Of a DNA stretch of 64,000 bases, positions 48,322 through 58,460 are shown one piece after another; positions within the stretch are counted from its first letter, which is position 1; every line of letters begins with the position of its first letter. Under the pieces are notes generated by a model. The model ran no database searches. It was not told where the DNA came from and worked only from the letters and a program-made list of their open reading frames with translations. A program made the translations under genes and the position numbers. This DNA is from Trichosphaerium sp. ATCC 40318 (Eukaryota > Discosea > Flabellinia > Trichosidae), in the NCBI GenBank assembly GCA_038496445.1, contig JALMLS010000593.1:248001-312000 (forward strand). Reading direction: 5' to 3'.

Positions 48322-50071
48322 CTAGTGATACATTACTCGCTCATTTTGTACACCCATTAAATTTATCGTCTTGGTTCCTTGTTGAGGTACTGAACCAATC
48401 AATGGTTTTGATAAATCATAGCGTGAATTTAATTTAATACGTGGGGCATAGTAATGAATAGTTGCAGCAACACTGTTAGCATCTGTGTACCAGTATGGAA
48501 TTGGCACTAAACTAACGCCTAAAGAGCAGAGAATAAGATCTTCTTACACCTACAATAGCGCACCATGAAACAAGCAATGTTCACTCTTTTCAGCGTCAAG
48601 GTGTTGTATAATAACCGAGGGTCGGACATGGGGCATATCTTGGCCGTAGTGAAGTTCTCCTTCAAGTATTGTAAGAAAAACTGGTCCTGGCTTTCTTAAC
48701 AGCAAGTGCATACCTTGGTATTCTAAAGCAAGGTTGTATTCTGGTAAGAATAGATCTACTGTCAAAGGTGACCCAGTAACTTGTCTTATATCAATACTAT
48801 GCTCTTCAAGTATTTCCGCATCAGGAAAGATGTCAGTGATTAAATGGCGCAAGTGTCTATTGATTGTTATTATTAAGAGTATTTGAGCAAGAGTACCTTT
48901 GACTTGATTTCTTTGATGCGAGTTTGAATGCATTCCAATCCCATGGGTGAGTATCATCGATGACTCTTAGCACCCTAGGGAATAGTGGTATAATACCTCC
49001 ACCTCCAAGACGGCTCAGCTGTGTTTGTGATACGCGATACCTTTTGGCTTTGTTAATAGTAGGACAAATCAACACTATGTACCAGCCACTATGACCTGAG
49101 ATCCCAAGAGAGCGTTCTACACGCTTTAGGAAGTCAAACTGATTTCTACGAGTTCTCCAAAATCCAGTTGGGTGCTTACTTGCATATTATTGTTAGTGTA
49201 CTTATTCAAAACAAAAAAAGTAAATCGTACTATCTAGTTGGCTCACGCTTGATTTTCTGCTTAAGAGGAGATGTTGGTTTAACAAATAGTTCCCACTTCC
49301 ACTTATGCTTGGGATACAGGTCCCTTAACAGTACATGAAGAGAACCAGAGTGCCTAAGAGACTTTTAGCTAAGGCATACTTTTGCGTGCGTATTTGACTT
49401 TCGTTGCACGTACTGGTGTAGAACTTGATAAGCACCTAGATCTATAATATCTCGATGGTAAATACCATACCATTCATCAAGCTCTTTGACTCCAAATGTA
49501 TCAGCTAGAACATTAACTATATCACGTATATTTTCTCTTTTCTCCCAAAAACGCATGGGCGACATTCTAAACTTCTAATGTCAAAACACACGTGCAATAA
49601 ACGTGATAAAAGTGATGAGTCAAAAGGCAGTTTACGTAAACTTCCAAGGGAGCCATTTATAATGTGGGTACGCTTTTGTTAACGCTATAATGATAGAGCC
49701 TTTGTATCTGCGATTGTAGCGCTGGTTAGTATGAGAACAACCAATCCTGCAGCTTACTTTTTTCTTAGGAGTGTGGCACCATCTACTCCACTTGCATCAA
49801 CTGCTGTAACGTTATACCATCCGTCTAAAGTATGAACACAAAGTTTGGGTGCGAGAATACTATTAAAGAGTATACGGTGGTTATGTATATTCTCCCAATG
49901 CCCGTTTTTGTATTTCAACGGCTTTTTGATGATTCTATTCTCTTTTTGCGCTTTAGTACCTAAACAGCGATGAATTCATTCAAAATACATATCAGACGCG
50001 TAATAACGCGTATTTCAACACTCAAAAACATAATACAACATAAACATACCTCTAACAAGCTCATGTCGCAT
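48322..50071 (-). CDS. WY/GG/YP-repeat protein with restriction-endonuclease-like C-terminal domain
   Basis: Paralogue of the gene at 20.4-21.8 kb. Start ATG 50071 (MRHELVRG, then intron, TKAQKENRIIKKPLK). Repeats: HTLDGWYNVTAVDASGVDGA, KELDEWYGIYHRDIIDLGAY, and one near 48940-49050 with RLGGGGIIPLFPRVLRVIDD. The C-terminal domain reads TVDLFLPEYNLALEYQG, then HLDAEKSEHCLFHGALLGVS and LVPIPYWYTDANSVAATIHY. This is the pattern (L/V)D(I/L)(F/Y)xPxxxLAxEYxG...RDxxKxxxC...GxxLxxIPYWW of a PD-(D/E)xK/VSR-like fold found after such repeats in protists and algae. D and E of VDLFLP...EYQG could be metal ligands. The function is unknown; a nucleic-acid role, perhaps in an organelle, is inferred. The stop is at 48322. 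Confidence 0.7.
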
Positions 50072-50230
50072 GCCTCATGAACTAAATACGCGTTGACACG
50101 CTCTCAAAGCGTTAAAAAGTTTTATTTACACAAAAAAAAAATCGTTGACGCGATTTTCCAACATTTTCGCCTCTAGGTGACAACCTTGTTGTTATTTACC
50201 CTTTTCTGTTCATTTAATCTTCCAAAATTA

Positions 50231-51702
50231 TTATACATCTTCATCCTGTTTAGACGAAGTAACCTTGTCAACTTTGACAGGTTCTTGATAATACAAATAC
50301 AATGACACTGATACAATACAAATACCGAATATAAGCTGTATAGGCGGTAGTTGCTGATATATCAAAGAAGAGAATATCATTGTGACTATCATACTGATAC
50401 TGTGAACCTAAAGGATTATAAGAAGAATAAATTATAGACTAAATCCGTTGTAGTATAGTCTCTCTTGCTTGCCTGGACTTTGGCTATGTTATCTTCAAAC
50501 TTTAAAATAGCGCTCAAGGCAAGCCCCGAGAAAGCATGCAGAAGGACACCAACAACAGCAAGTGGTTCGTGATGTAGTACCTGAAGTACATGTTAAATAT
50601 TTATAGCATTCTAGGCTTTTGACGTACGGTAAGGAAGCCACCTTGCATGAGTTGAGGTGAGTAAAAAAATGCCAATGCCAAAAAATTAAAGATGGCACCG
50701 TAACCATATAATTGCATACTCTGTACTAAAAAGTATTCACCGTCCCTGTGAGAGTATTGATTAGAACTAACAATCATTCAAATGTCTCATACTTTCTCTT
50801 GTATAGATACTCTGTATACACGCCTGCAAATCCACTCAGGCAAGCGTACACAAATATGAGCAAGAAAGCTGCAAAAAATGATTAGATGTTGATGGTTTTT
50901 TTTAAAAAGAGTTTCTGTTTTACCTCGGAAATTTAAGTTTAAAATGAGCGTCTTGTCACATGTAACGAGTTGAGTATTAGCTGTCCCAAGGAATAGTAGA
51001 ACCAACGCTGACCATTGTATATTTGACAGGTGCTTATTCATTAAAAATCGTAAAAGCAAGCCTAGATACAAGTCAGATCTCATCAAAGAAAAAAAAATCG
51101 ATAAAATGACTTTGTTTAGATTTAGCGGTGACTTGTACCAACAAATAATGTTCTCATGTTTCCCAGGACTTCGAATGTGGTTGGTTGATCAATACTAGAG
51201 AATATTGCGTATAGAATGTTGTCGTTTACTAAATAAACAAAGGCTGGTATCATGAATAAGCGTGATTCGGCCCATGTTACGCTAGTAAATTAGTTAGCGC
51301 ATGTGTAGAGGAAAAAAGAGCTAAAATGTCAACGTTGACATTGCAATTTTAGTGTGTACCGTATAGGTGTATCTGTGTGAGTACGGTGTGATAAACACAG
51401 GAACATGCATATTAATAGCTTGATTACTTCGAGCAAAAATGTAGCTGACGCTGTGGCGGGTACCCCATCGTGTGATTTGGCTGATTGGGCGTAAAAACGT
51501 GGTGTTATGTATGTAGCTACCTTTTGCGACTTTGCCCATTATGATATCGTTGCTAGAGAGCAGCAGCATTGTCACTAGCGTTAATAAAAGCCTCCTAGCG
51601 TACTGTTATACATTGTTATCTCAAAATGGCTAACCTGTTCTTGATTGTGAAACGAGTGACGCTGGCGGCTGCCTTACTCAACTCCTGAGGCTCTACCAAC
51701 AT
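50231..51702 (-). CDS. Nucleotide-sugar transporter (SLC35A family)
   Basis: A Golgi/ER membrane antiporter of the CMP-sialic acid/UDP-sugar type with about ten helices. Start ATG 51702 (MLVEPQELSKAAASVTRFTI). Key segments: TWAESRLFMIPAFVYLVNDN, LYAIFSSIDQPTTFEVLGN, MRTLFVG, LGLLLRFLMNKHLSNIQWSA, LVLLFLGTANTQL, LSGFAGVYTEYLYKR, FFYSPQLMQGGFLTV and VVGVLLHAFSGLALSAILKF, with the tail ending SSKQDEDV. The motifs FxYxxxNNxLY and LSGFAGVYxE are characteristic of SLC35A. The substrate cannot be told from sequence. It is divergent from the gene at 51826 with 123 bp between starts. Confidence 0.88.
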
Positions 51703-51825
51703 ATTTATCTGCGCAAATCTAGTACTCATTGAGTTACAGCATCACCAGTCGAAAATGTTTTGGTCAAAATTGGTATATTGTAATTGTCAATTTGTAAAAT
51801 AGGCACGTAGTGTCAAAAATAGGCT
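51703..51825. promoter_or_regulatory. Divergent intergenic region, SLC35A transporter / unknown gene
   Basis: 123 bp between opposite start codons; both promoters must lie here or in the transcribed flanks. No motif is recognised. Confidence 0.4.
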
Positions 51826-54110
51826 ATGGCAGCGCGTAAGATACTGTTTAAAAAGCGTGGTGCCGTAAAATTAGAGAGCTACTCCGTACAGCTCTCTGTA
51901 TGTCTAGACTTCATGCAGGAAGTACAGGTAAGTATAGATTGGGCGTTCATGGACACACACGAATTTAGAGCTTTGGTATGTTAAAATATGTGCTAAACAC
52001 CCTACTACGCCTCAAAACACTCTGACTAACGCTTTACAGACAAAACCAGATCAAGAACTTATATTCTCCACTGTTGTTATGTCCAACATTGCTAGTACCA
52101 CCAGTCATTCATCAGACTCGTACGCTCACCGGTTAAAGTGAAATTTCAGGTTGTTTTAATGATTGCAAAAATAGGCTAAAAACACTGATAAAAAACAACC
52201 CACCAGTAAAACGTGCTCTTGGCGAAACCCTTAAAAAAGTAATATGGAAGTTTGATGCGTCAAACAATGTACAAGATAGTGTTGGTGCACCGTTTATTAC
52301 TGTATCATGTAACACAAAATTTGGCGTTATAACTGTATGCAAAATATGTCCTTGTTTTTAGAGTCACTTCACTAAAAGTATCTCCAATGTAATGTATCAT
52401 ATTAGGTGTTGCAGAATATAAATAGATTGGATGATATTAAAGATAGTGGTTGGCTTATGAAGAAGAAATTTTCTATTGCTATGGCGTAAGAAGAGCTACT
52501 TTGAGAAAAGTTGTATATGTAAATGTTAATGTCATTTAGAGAAGCTAAGCTTATTTCACTTGCTGAAATCAATGTGTTAGGTGCGCTATTGTTATAGGTT
52601 ATCTTTGAATTAACTTAAGTTTAACTAGATCCTATAACACCTAGAACAACAGCACGTGAGCGTATTACTTTTTATAAATTTTATCTTAATATTAAATTAG
52701 GTATGTCTCCTTTTAAACATAGACAAAAGATGGCAATAAAGATGAAAAGAATGTCCGAAAAAAGAAGGAATCTGAGTAGTTCTACGTCTAGTGAAGATTT
52801 TAAATTCGACACATCAATTCATAAGGTAATAATAATCCATTATTGCTTGCAACGTGCTTATAAATCTCTTTTATTCAGATACAAATACTCAGTATAATTT
52901 CAAGCTTTCAACGATTAACACAACGGTTTCAAACCAAGTATCAACTGCTTCTTACAGTAGGTAAGTGAATGTCTTATCCCAATATAGAACTAAACCGTTA
53001 CAATAAGCATGTAGTTTTAAACCACTCTTGGAGTCTACAGCATTCAAGTCACTAGAAATCGGAGACCAAAAAAAAGTTCTTCGAGGTCTTGATGATTTTG
53101 CTTCAATAGGTCTTACTAAAAAATTCTCTGGTCTTATTGACTATTGCTTTGATAATCCTAAGGCAAAAAACTTTATTCAAGATTATGTAAGAAATATAGA
53201 AATCCATGTGGATGACAGTAACTCTCTGAGAGACATGTCATGTAAACCTTACGGTGAAGAATGGAATATGGCGTTTAACTGTGTTTCAAATGCGTTAGAA
53301 TTTAATATAACAATGTTTGGTGCCAGTATGGGTAAGAAGGGTGTATGCGTAGGCTGGGTATGTTAATCTAATATAAAAGTTAACTCGGCTAATACACTTT
53401 CTTTTTTAGGGACCTAAGTTTTTACGTCATCTTGAGGCTGGATGCTTTTTGACTCGTAGTCCAAAGCCTGGGTCTATTGGCACTATTGATCCTATTTTTG
53501 CAGTTCAAAAAAAACGTACACACGTGTTTGCACGAGTCATACCTAAAGCTAACTATTTATTGTGTAGTTTCAAGTAGAATTACAAAAGCAATGGCGAAGA
53601 AAATGGAATTCAAGTTCGGTCTTAGAAAGAACACGCTTTCTCAGTACTTTCTTTACATTCCTCAACCTAGACAACAGACAATAATATCAGATATTTGCCA
53701 CTTTATGAACGATGCAGTGTGGGGAACATCAACAACATATGGGTACGTATAGTGTATTATTCTTGTAATACTAATAATAAAACACCAATAGGCTTAAGCA
53801 TTTTTTGACAACGACACTTGCTGCTAAAACTATGAGAGAGTTTACAACTATTAAACTTGAAGTAGATGCAGAGAATAAAGTGGATGCATTCTCTAATGAT
53901 GTACTACTACCCAACTACCTTGTTAGAAAGGAAGAATCGACATTAGTCATTACTGTAAACTTAGAAGACACCGAAATGAGGAGAAGGCTGTATGCTGAAG
54001 AACCACTTGATTTTGTACCTGTTGGTTACTGCGTAGAGATATTTTTGAATCCTGACGCAAACATAGAAGCGCCTAATTTACAGTTCACTAGTGAAACAAA
54101 TAAAAACTAA
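51826..54110 (+). CDS. Unassigned protein of about 560 residues
   Basis: Multi-exon gene from ATG 51826 (MAARKILFKKRGAVKLESYS). The first 150 residues look beta-rich (VQLSVCLDFMQEVQVSIDW; GAPFITVSCNTKFGVITSHF) and could be an NT-C2-like domain, but I cannot confirm this. A basic Ser-rich linker follows (MSPFKHRQKMAIKMKRMSEK), then a long helical/beta part with VLRGLDDFASIGLTKKFSGL, SCKPYGEEWNMAFNCVSNAL and REFTTIKLEVDAENKVDAFS. It ends APNLQFTSETNKN. No signal peptide or membrane helix is seen. I do not recognise the family. Splice continuity is good, so the gene is real. Confidence 0.6.
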
Positions 54111-54509
54111 CTTAGTAACAAAAAATAAATGGTAACGTACCACAAGCCCTGAGCTTTCTTCATACTCTATATCCACGAGAGCATCTACAGTAAAGATTGT
54201 CACGGTTTTGTTTTGGGGTTTTTTTTAATGCAATTTGCCTCCTGCAAATTAATCCGGAATCTCCAACAAAAAATACTAGCTAGCAAACTTATAGGGTGGT
54301 AAACTGTATTAAGCGTACCAACTTAATAGTGTACTAAACAGTAGATTGATACTTCACATAGGTATTAAGCATTTATAAGATTGAAATAGCGTTGATTGAG
54401 AAAATGAGTGATTGAAAAATGATTGCAAAAATAGTGAAAAAGTGATTGAAATAGAGCGTGATTGAATTAATTGTGAGTGATATTATATATCATTAACTAA
54501 CAACTCACC
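54111..54509. other. Repeat-bearing intergenic DNA
   Basis: Holds the first copy of a direct repeat (about 54289-54326), and at 54379-54465 a degenerate array of GATTGA-like units spaced 12-22 bp, rich in A. No gene is seen. Confidence 0.6.
54289..54326 (+). repeat. Direct repeat copy 1
   Basis: A 26-bp core (54301-54326) is identical to 54905-54930; about 11 bp to its left match with two differences. A shorter, more diverged relative lies at about 55207-55237. Confidence 0.9.
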
Positions 54510-55001
54510 ATGAATAAACAACAGCTCACCACAGAACCACATTACATCTGTGAAATGCCAAACTGCTATTACACAGAGGTTAAACCTCAAAAAAACCCAT
54601 TGTACTTTGGCTACCACTACCCGTGGAATCATTTTCAGGAGCCATTTCAACCGCCACAATACACTGAGCCTTTGAAGGCAATGCCGAGAAAATGGGACAC
54701 ACCACTTGGAGAAATGAATACAAATGAATACGTTTACATATGCATTCCTAAAACGGACATTGTAACACCAAGAGGCAGAAGAGTAGTAGCCAATGATATG
54801 CGCTTTTGTCTTTGGGACATTGCTCACTTAAAGTTACACTCAATGCGCTATGGAGAAGAGATAAAACCAGGTACCTTTCTTTACAGTTTTTGCTATAGGT
54901 TGGGAAACTGTATTAAGCGTACCAACTTAACAACAAAACACACCAAAACTAACTTAAAACAACAGAAACTGGATGCCGTGTGTGTAAGAGAGGCTCTATA
55001 A
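54510..55001 (+). CDS. Orphan single-exon ORF, 163 aa
   Basis: Open frame from ATG 54510 with a protein-like composition (PPQYTEPLKAMPRKWDTPLG; NEYVYICIPKTDIVTPRGRR; FCLWDIAHLKLHSMRYGEEI), rich in Pro, Tyr and Trp, without an evident fold. A GTACC donor-like site at 54870 and an acceptor at about 54886 suggest the coding end may differ from the open-frame end: the last 40 codons overlap a direct repeat found also upstream. It could be a recently arisen or element-borne gene. No family is recognised. Confidence 0.45.
   Translation: MNKQQLTTEPHYICEMPNCYYTEVKPQKNPLYFGYHYPWNHFQEPFQPPQYTEPLKAMPRKWDTPLGEMNTNEYVYICIPKTDIVTPRGRRVVANDMRFCLWDIAHLKLHSMRYGEEIKPGTFLYSFCYRLGNCIKRTNLTTKHTKTNLKQQKLDAVCVREAL
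54893..54930 (+). repeat. Direct repeat copy 2
   Basis: Second copy of the repeat whose first copy is at 54289-54326, about 604 bp away. The pair brackets most of the orphan ORF. The core includes the 16-bp string GTATTAAGCGTACCAA. Confidence 0.9.
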
Positions 55002-56526
55002 ATCATTCAGGTTATATCTATGCAACATTCCAGAACGGATGTAAAAATATGAAATTCAAGTTTTAGTAAATTTCTACACTATTCAATCAAACAGCATACA
55101 AGATAACCAATACCAGCGAAGCCCAAGCGAGCCACTACCCCTGAGTTAGCTAGACACAACCTTGCTCTGGTAGCAAGGTTTGGCGTTTAATATACCACAC
55201 GTTTTGCTATAGGGTGGGAAGTGTGTTAAGGGTGTAGCGGAATTCGTTAAGTCATTTTGACAAAATGCGCACTTAATCAGTTTTCAAGAAGTTTAAGCTT
55301 GATTACGTTGAATGAGAATGCTCGGAAACGGTAGATACAACGCATTTATTACGATTAAGCACATGTTTGCCTTTTTTACCGTGTCACTATTTTATTGACA
55401 CGCAATTACAGCTTGAAAAGCGTTTATTATGTGGTTTATTGCGTAAAAGAAGCTTTAAAACGCTTGTTATGTATGACACGAAAAAATAGCAAAATTTTCT
55501 CGTCGCACAGTGCCGACCCCGTATACTTCCTTGAAGGAGCGGTCCTCATTGGCGAAATAAACGTATCTGGACAGGGTTTGAAGCTCAAAAGCGTGTGGGC
55601 ACAAATTGTTTTTCCAATTTGAGAGACTACGTGAACATCTCCGCCTAAAGCACAGGTGATAGACCCCATATCAAGATTGCCCACAAGAATGTGAAGACTC
55701 GGCATTGCTAGCGGCAAGTCAAAGGTCGTAATCTGCGATTTATCAGTGCGGAGAAACTAAATAGTCGACACCCTGAATCACAAATATAAAAGTGTCAACT
55801 TCCCTCTAGTAAAAAAACAGAAAAAGTCATGTGATTTTTAACAAGAGTGCGGTCTACCTTCGCTAAACCTTGATACCCGCTCAAGGTTTACCTAGGCAAC
55901 TGGAGGGCACTGCGCTCGCATGGGCTTCGCGGAGATCAATCACAAAACTGTTTACTCACGGAAACGGCTCGCTTGCGCTTCACTGGATAGATCACAACAC
56001 AACAGCGCTATCTACTTGGTATTAATTAAAAAAATTGTTTATTTACCTTCAAAAAAGCCTCAAACTCCCTCTCGCTGTACTACATATAATAATAAACACA
56101 CTCTCAATTATTGTTTGAAAAAGTCTCAACTCCCACCTAGTAAAAAACTGTCTAGCGAAACACTTCTGTCTTTTGTGTTTTTGGTCAACATGGTTAAAAT
56201 CGAAAAAGTCTCAAACCCCCTCTACCCAGATGGTTTTTTTTTCCCTTAATCGATATTTGCGAAAATCGTCAACACCTCAAATGCTGTCTACCGAAACACT
56301 TCCGTCTTTTGTGTTTTTGGTCAATATAATTAAAATCGAAAAAGTGTCAAACCCACTCTACCAACACCATAGATTCCATGTTTGAGTTCACTGTGTTTTT
56401 GGTCAACATAATTAAAATCAAAAAAGCGTCAAACCCACTCTAGCAAACTTAACTAACTGAAGTTAAGTACAGCTTGCTATTCCTATTCATTCAGGAATCT
56501 TTTTTAGGCCTACCAACTAGCCGATT
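55002..56526. other. Gene-poor repeat-rich region
   Basis: 1.5 kb without a convincing gene. It includes a diverged third copy of the 54.3-kb repeat near 55207 and, from about 55790 to 56450, scattered and tandem copies of an AAAAAGTCTCAAACCCCCTCTA-like block preceded by a GTGTTTTTGGTCAACAT-like block. Short open frames (55395-55622, 55920-56249) look like chance frames through the repeats. Confidence 0.6.
56160..56447 (+). repeat. Degenerate tandem repeat array
   Basis: Three copies of a block of about 60 bp begin near 56166, 56302 and 56387. Each reads TTTTGTGTTTTTGGTCAA (or TCACTG variant), then TAATTAAAATCGAAAAAG-like sequence, then GTCAAACCCACTCTA. Spacing is about 136 and 85 bp. Partial copies of the 3' part occur at about 55793, 56052 and 56118. 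Confidence 0.85.
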
Positions 56527-57912
56527 ATGGCGGATTTCGTTGTTGTTCTTGGCTATATTGTTGACTTGTTATTGATACTTTCAATACTTGGAGCACTTGC
56601 AACTATCGTTACTTTTACTATATTCTCTTCCATTCGAACGTACCCTATTAAACTTATCATGTATCTGTGTGTTTCTATATTCTTTTCACAATCAATTTTT
56701 TTCTTGGTGCGTAACTTGGCGCAAATATCCGTTGATACCTTGTGCAGTTGCAAGCAATGCATAAGTCACTATCCAAATATTTTGCCTAAAACGAGTTAAA
56801 TGCCTTTTATAGGTATTCAATTTCGCTATGGACGACACGGGACCAACGATGTTTTGTGCACCTGGCGGTGCAGCGATTCATTACTTTTTTCTTTCAAACT
56901 TTTGTTGGTGTCTTTGCATTGCCTTTAACTTTTACAGAATGGTACGCAAATTTTGGTATACATGTCTCTAACACGTGAAAACAATAGATAGTTACAAGAG
57001 ATAGTGCAACAAGAAGTTTAGAAAAGTACTATCACCTTGTTTCTTGGGGAATTCCTGCTCTTTTTGTATTGGCCGTTGTACGCAACCACGTGGCTTATTT
57101 CTTTGTTTGATTACCTTGTAGGCTTCTACTGGAAATTATGGACAAACCCTGCAATGGAAAGAGGACGAGAAGCCAATAGGACAGTAAGAAAAGGCTAATA
57201 CGAACCAACAATTCACAAGTTTTAATCAGGTGCTACATTCGAAGTCCGTACGCTGTGTTAGGTGGTTTCTTCTTGCCTGGTCTGGTAGTCACTGCTGCTA
57301 ATAGCGTACTGTTTTTCTTTGTGGCCTCTGAGATACATGGAACTTTATCTAAAGCACCTGATACAGAACATCGGGAACATACAAGAGTGAGTAGTACAGT
57401 CTCTGTTTTGATCAACTTGTTTTTTATACAATTTAAGGAATTTCGAGTACTTGCCTCTATCTTTGTTACTGTCGGTATCACGTGGGTTTTTGGTTTTCTT
57501 GTTGCTGTTGTACAGAATATCAAAATACTTAAATATGTATTCTTGGTACTCTTCTCGTGTTCTTCTCCATTACAGGTACTATCGTAAGGTACTCTTATTG
57601 TTTAACTGAATGAAGGGATTCTTTATATTCGTTTGTTATTGTGTCAATAAGAAAGTTATATCACGGTGGAGAAAACTGTTTGGTAAGTGTTTACCTTGTT
57701 GCATTGAAGAAAGTGCTTCAATTAAGTCCGCGACTGCATCAACCCGTGGAGGATCAACAACTACATACACCAGGCATGGTTTCTTTCTAACTGTTGTGTT
57801 GATACTTCCCTTAGAGGACGAACTAAGACATATGTCTAACCTGTTCGCTGTAGCCTATTGTATTACTAGTATTCAAATAAAGCTATGTAGCACGAGATTA
57901 TTTGAACTTTAG
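56527..57912 (+). CDS. Seven-transmembrane receptor, secretin/adhesion-like
   Basis: Seven hydrophobic segments can be read: VVVLGYIVDLLLILSILGAL; YPIKLIMYLCVSIFFSQSIF; AIHYFFLSNFCWCLCIAFNF; HLVSWGIPALFVLAVVAS; LGGFFLPGLVVTAANSVLFF; VLASIFVTVGITWVFGFLVA; KYVFLVLFSCSSPLQGFFIF. The motifs HYFFLxxFCW, YRMIV, WGIPAL, GITWVFGFL and LQGFFIFxCYCxNKK are those of class B (secretin/adhesion) receptors; cAMP-receptor-type GPCRs are the alternative. A cytoplasmic tail with a Cys cluster (GKCLPCCIEES) and Ser/Thr follows. There is no large extracellular domain: ATG 56527 begins directly before helix 1. A Cys-containing extracellular loop (MFCAPGGAAIHYF) may hold the conserved disulfide. The 3' end is uncertain; further tail exons could extend to about 58180. 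Confidence 0.75.
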
Positions 57913-58460
57913 TGCTTAGCGCACTGAAAGTAGTACAGAAACACAGTGTAGACTAAACTTGTATCAGACAGTTCAATGTGAAGGACAGCTTTATTGTTTT
58001 CGACAGTTAACGAAACTAGTTCTCGAATGAACTTAGCAAAGCCCACACAAGAAGTTGTCAAGAGAACATTGGCCAGAACTACAATCTACTACACGTTAGC
58101 ACGAGGGTCTAATAAAAGGAATGACAAGTACCAGGTGTACAACTATAATCATGTATGTTCGAGGGACCCTGTACCAGCCTAGAAATGAACTCTAATGAAA
58201 GAGGCCCTCATTGTGAACTTTACGTGCTACGAACGTACACCTGTAGTATTTTACGAAACATGGAATGCACACTTGTGCGTAGCTCTGTGTGATGAAAAAG
58301 GCAAAGAAAGCAGCGAAAATGGATATTCCGTGTTTTTACTGAACCACAAGGGTCATATGTGACTTCTGTAATTTTTGTGTCGGAAGTGCTACAGCTAATC
58401 AAGATGGTTATTGATTTGACTTGTCAATCGATATTCGCTCTTGTTCAAAAAAACAACCAT
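57913..58460. other. Between receptor gene and SdrD-type gene; possible extra tail exon
   Basis: 548 bp. An open segment at 57994-58180 (TVNETSSRMNLAKPTQEVVK) has a composition like a cytoplasmic receptor tail and might be a last exon, but I cannot join it with confidence. The rest shows nothing recognisable. Confidence 0.35.
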
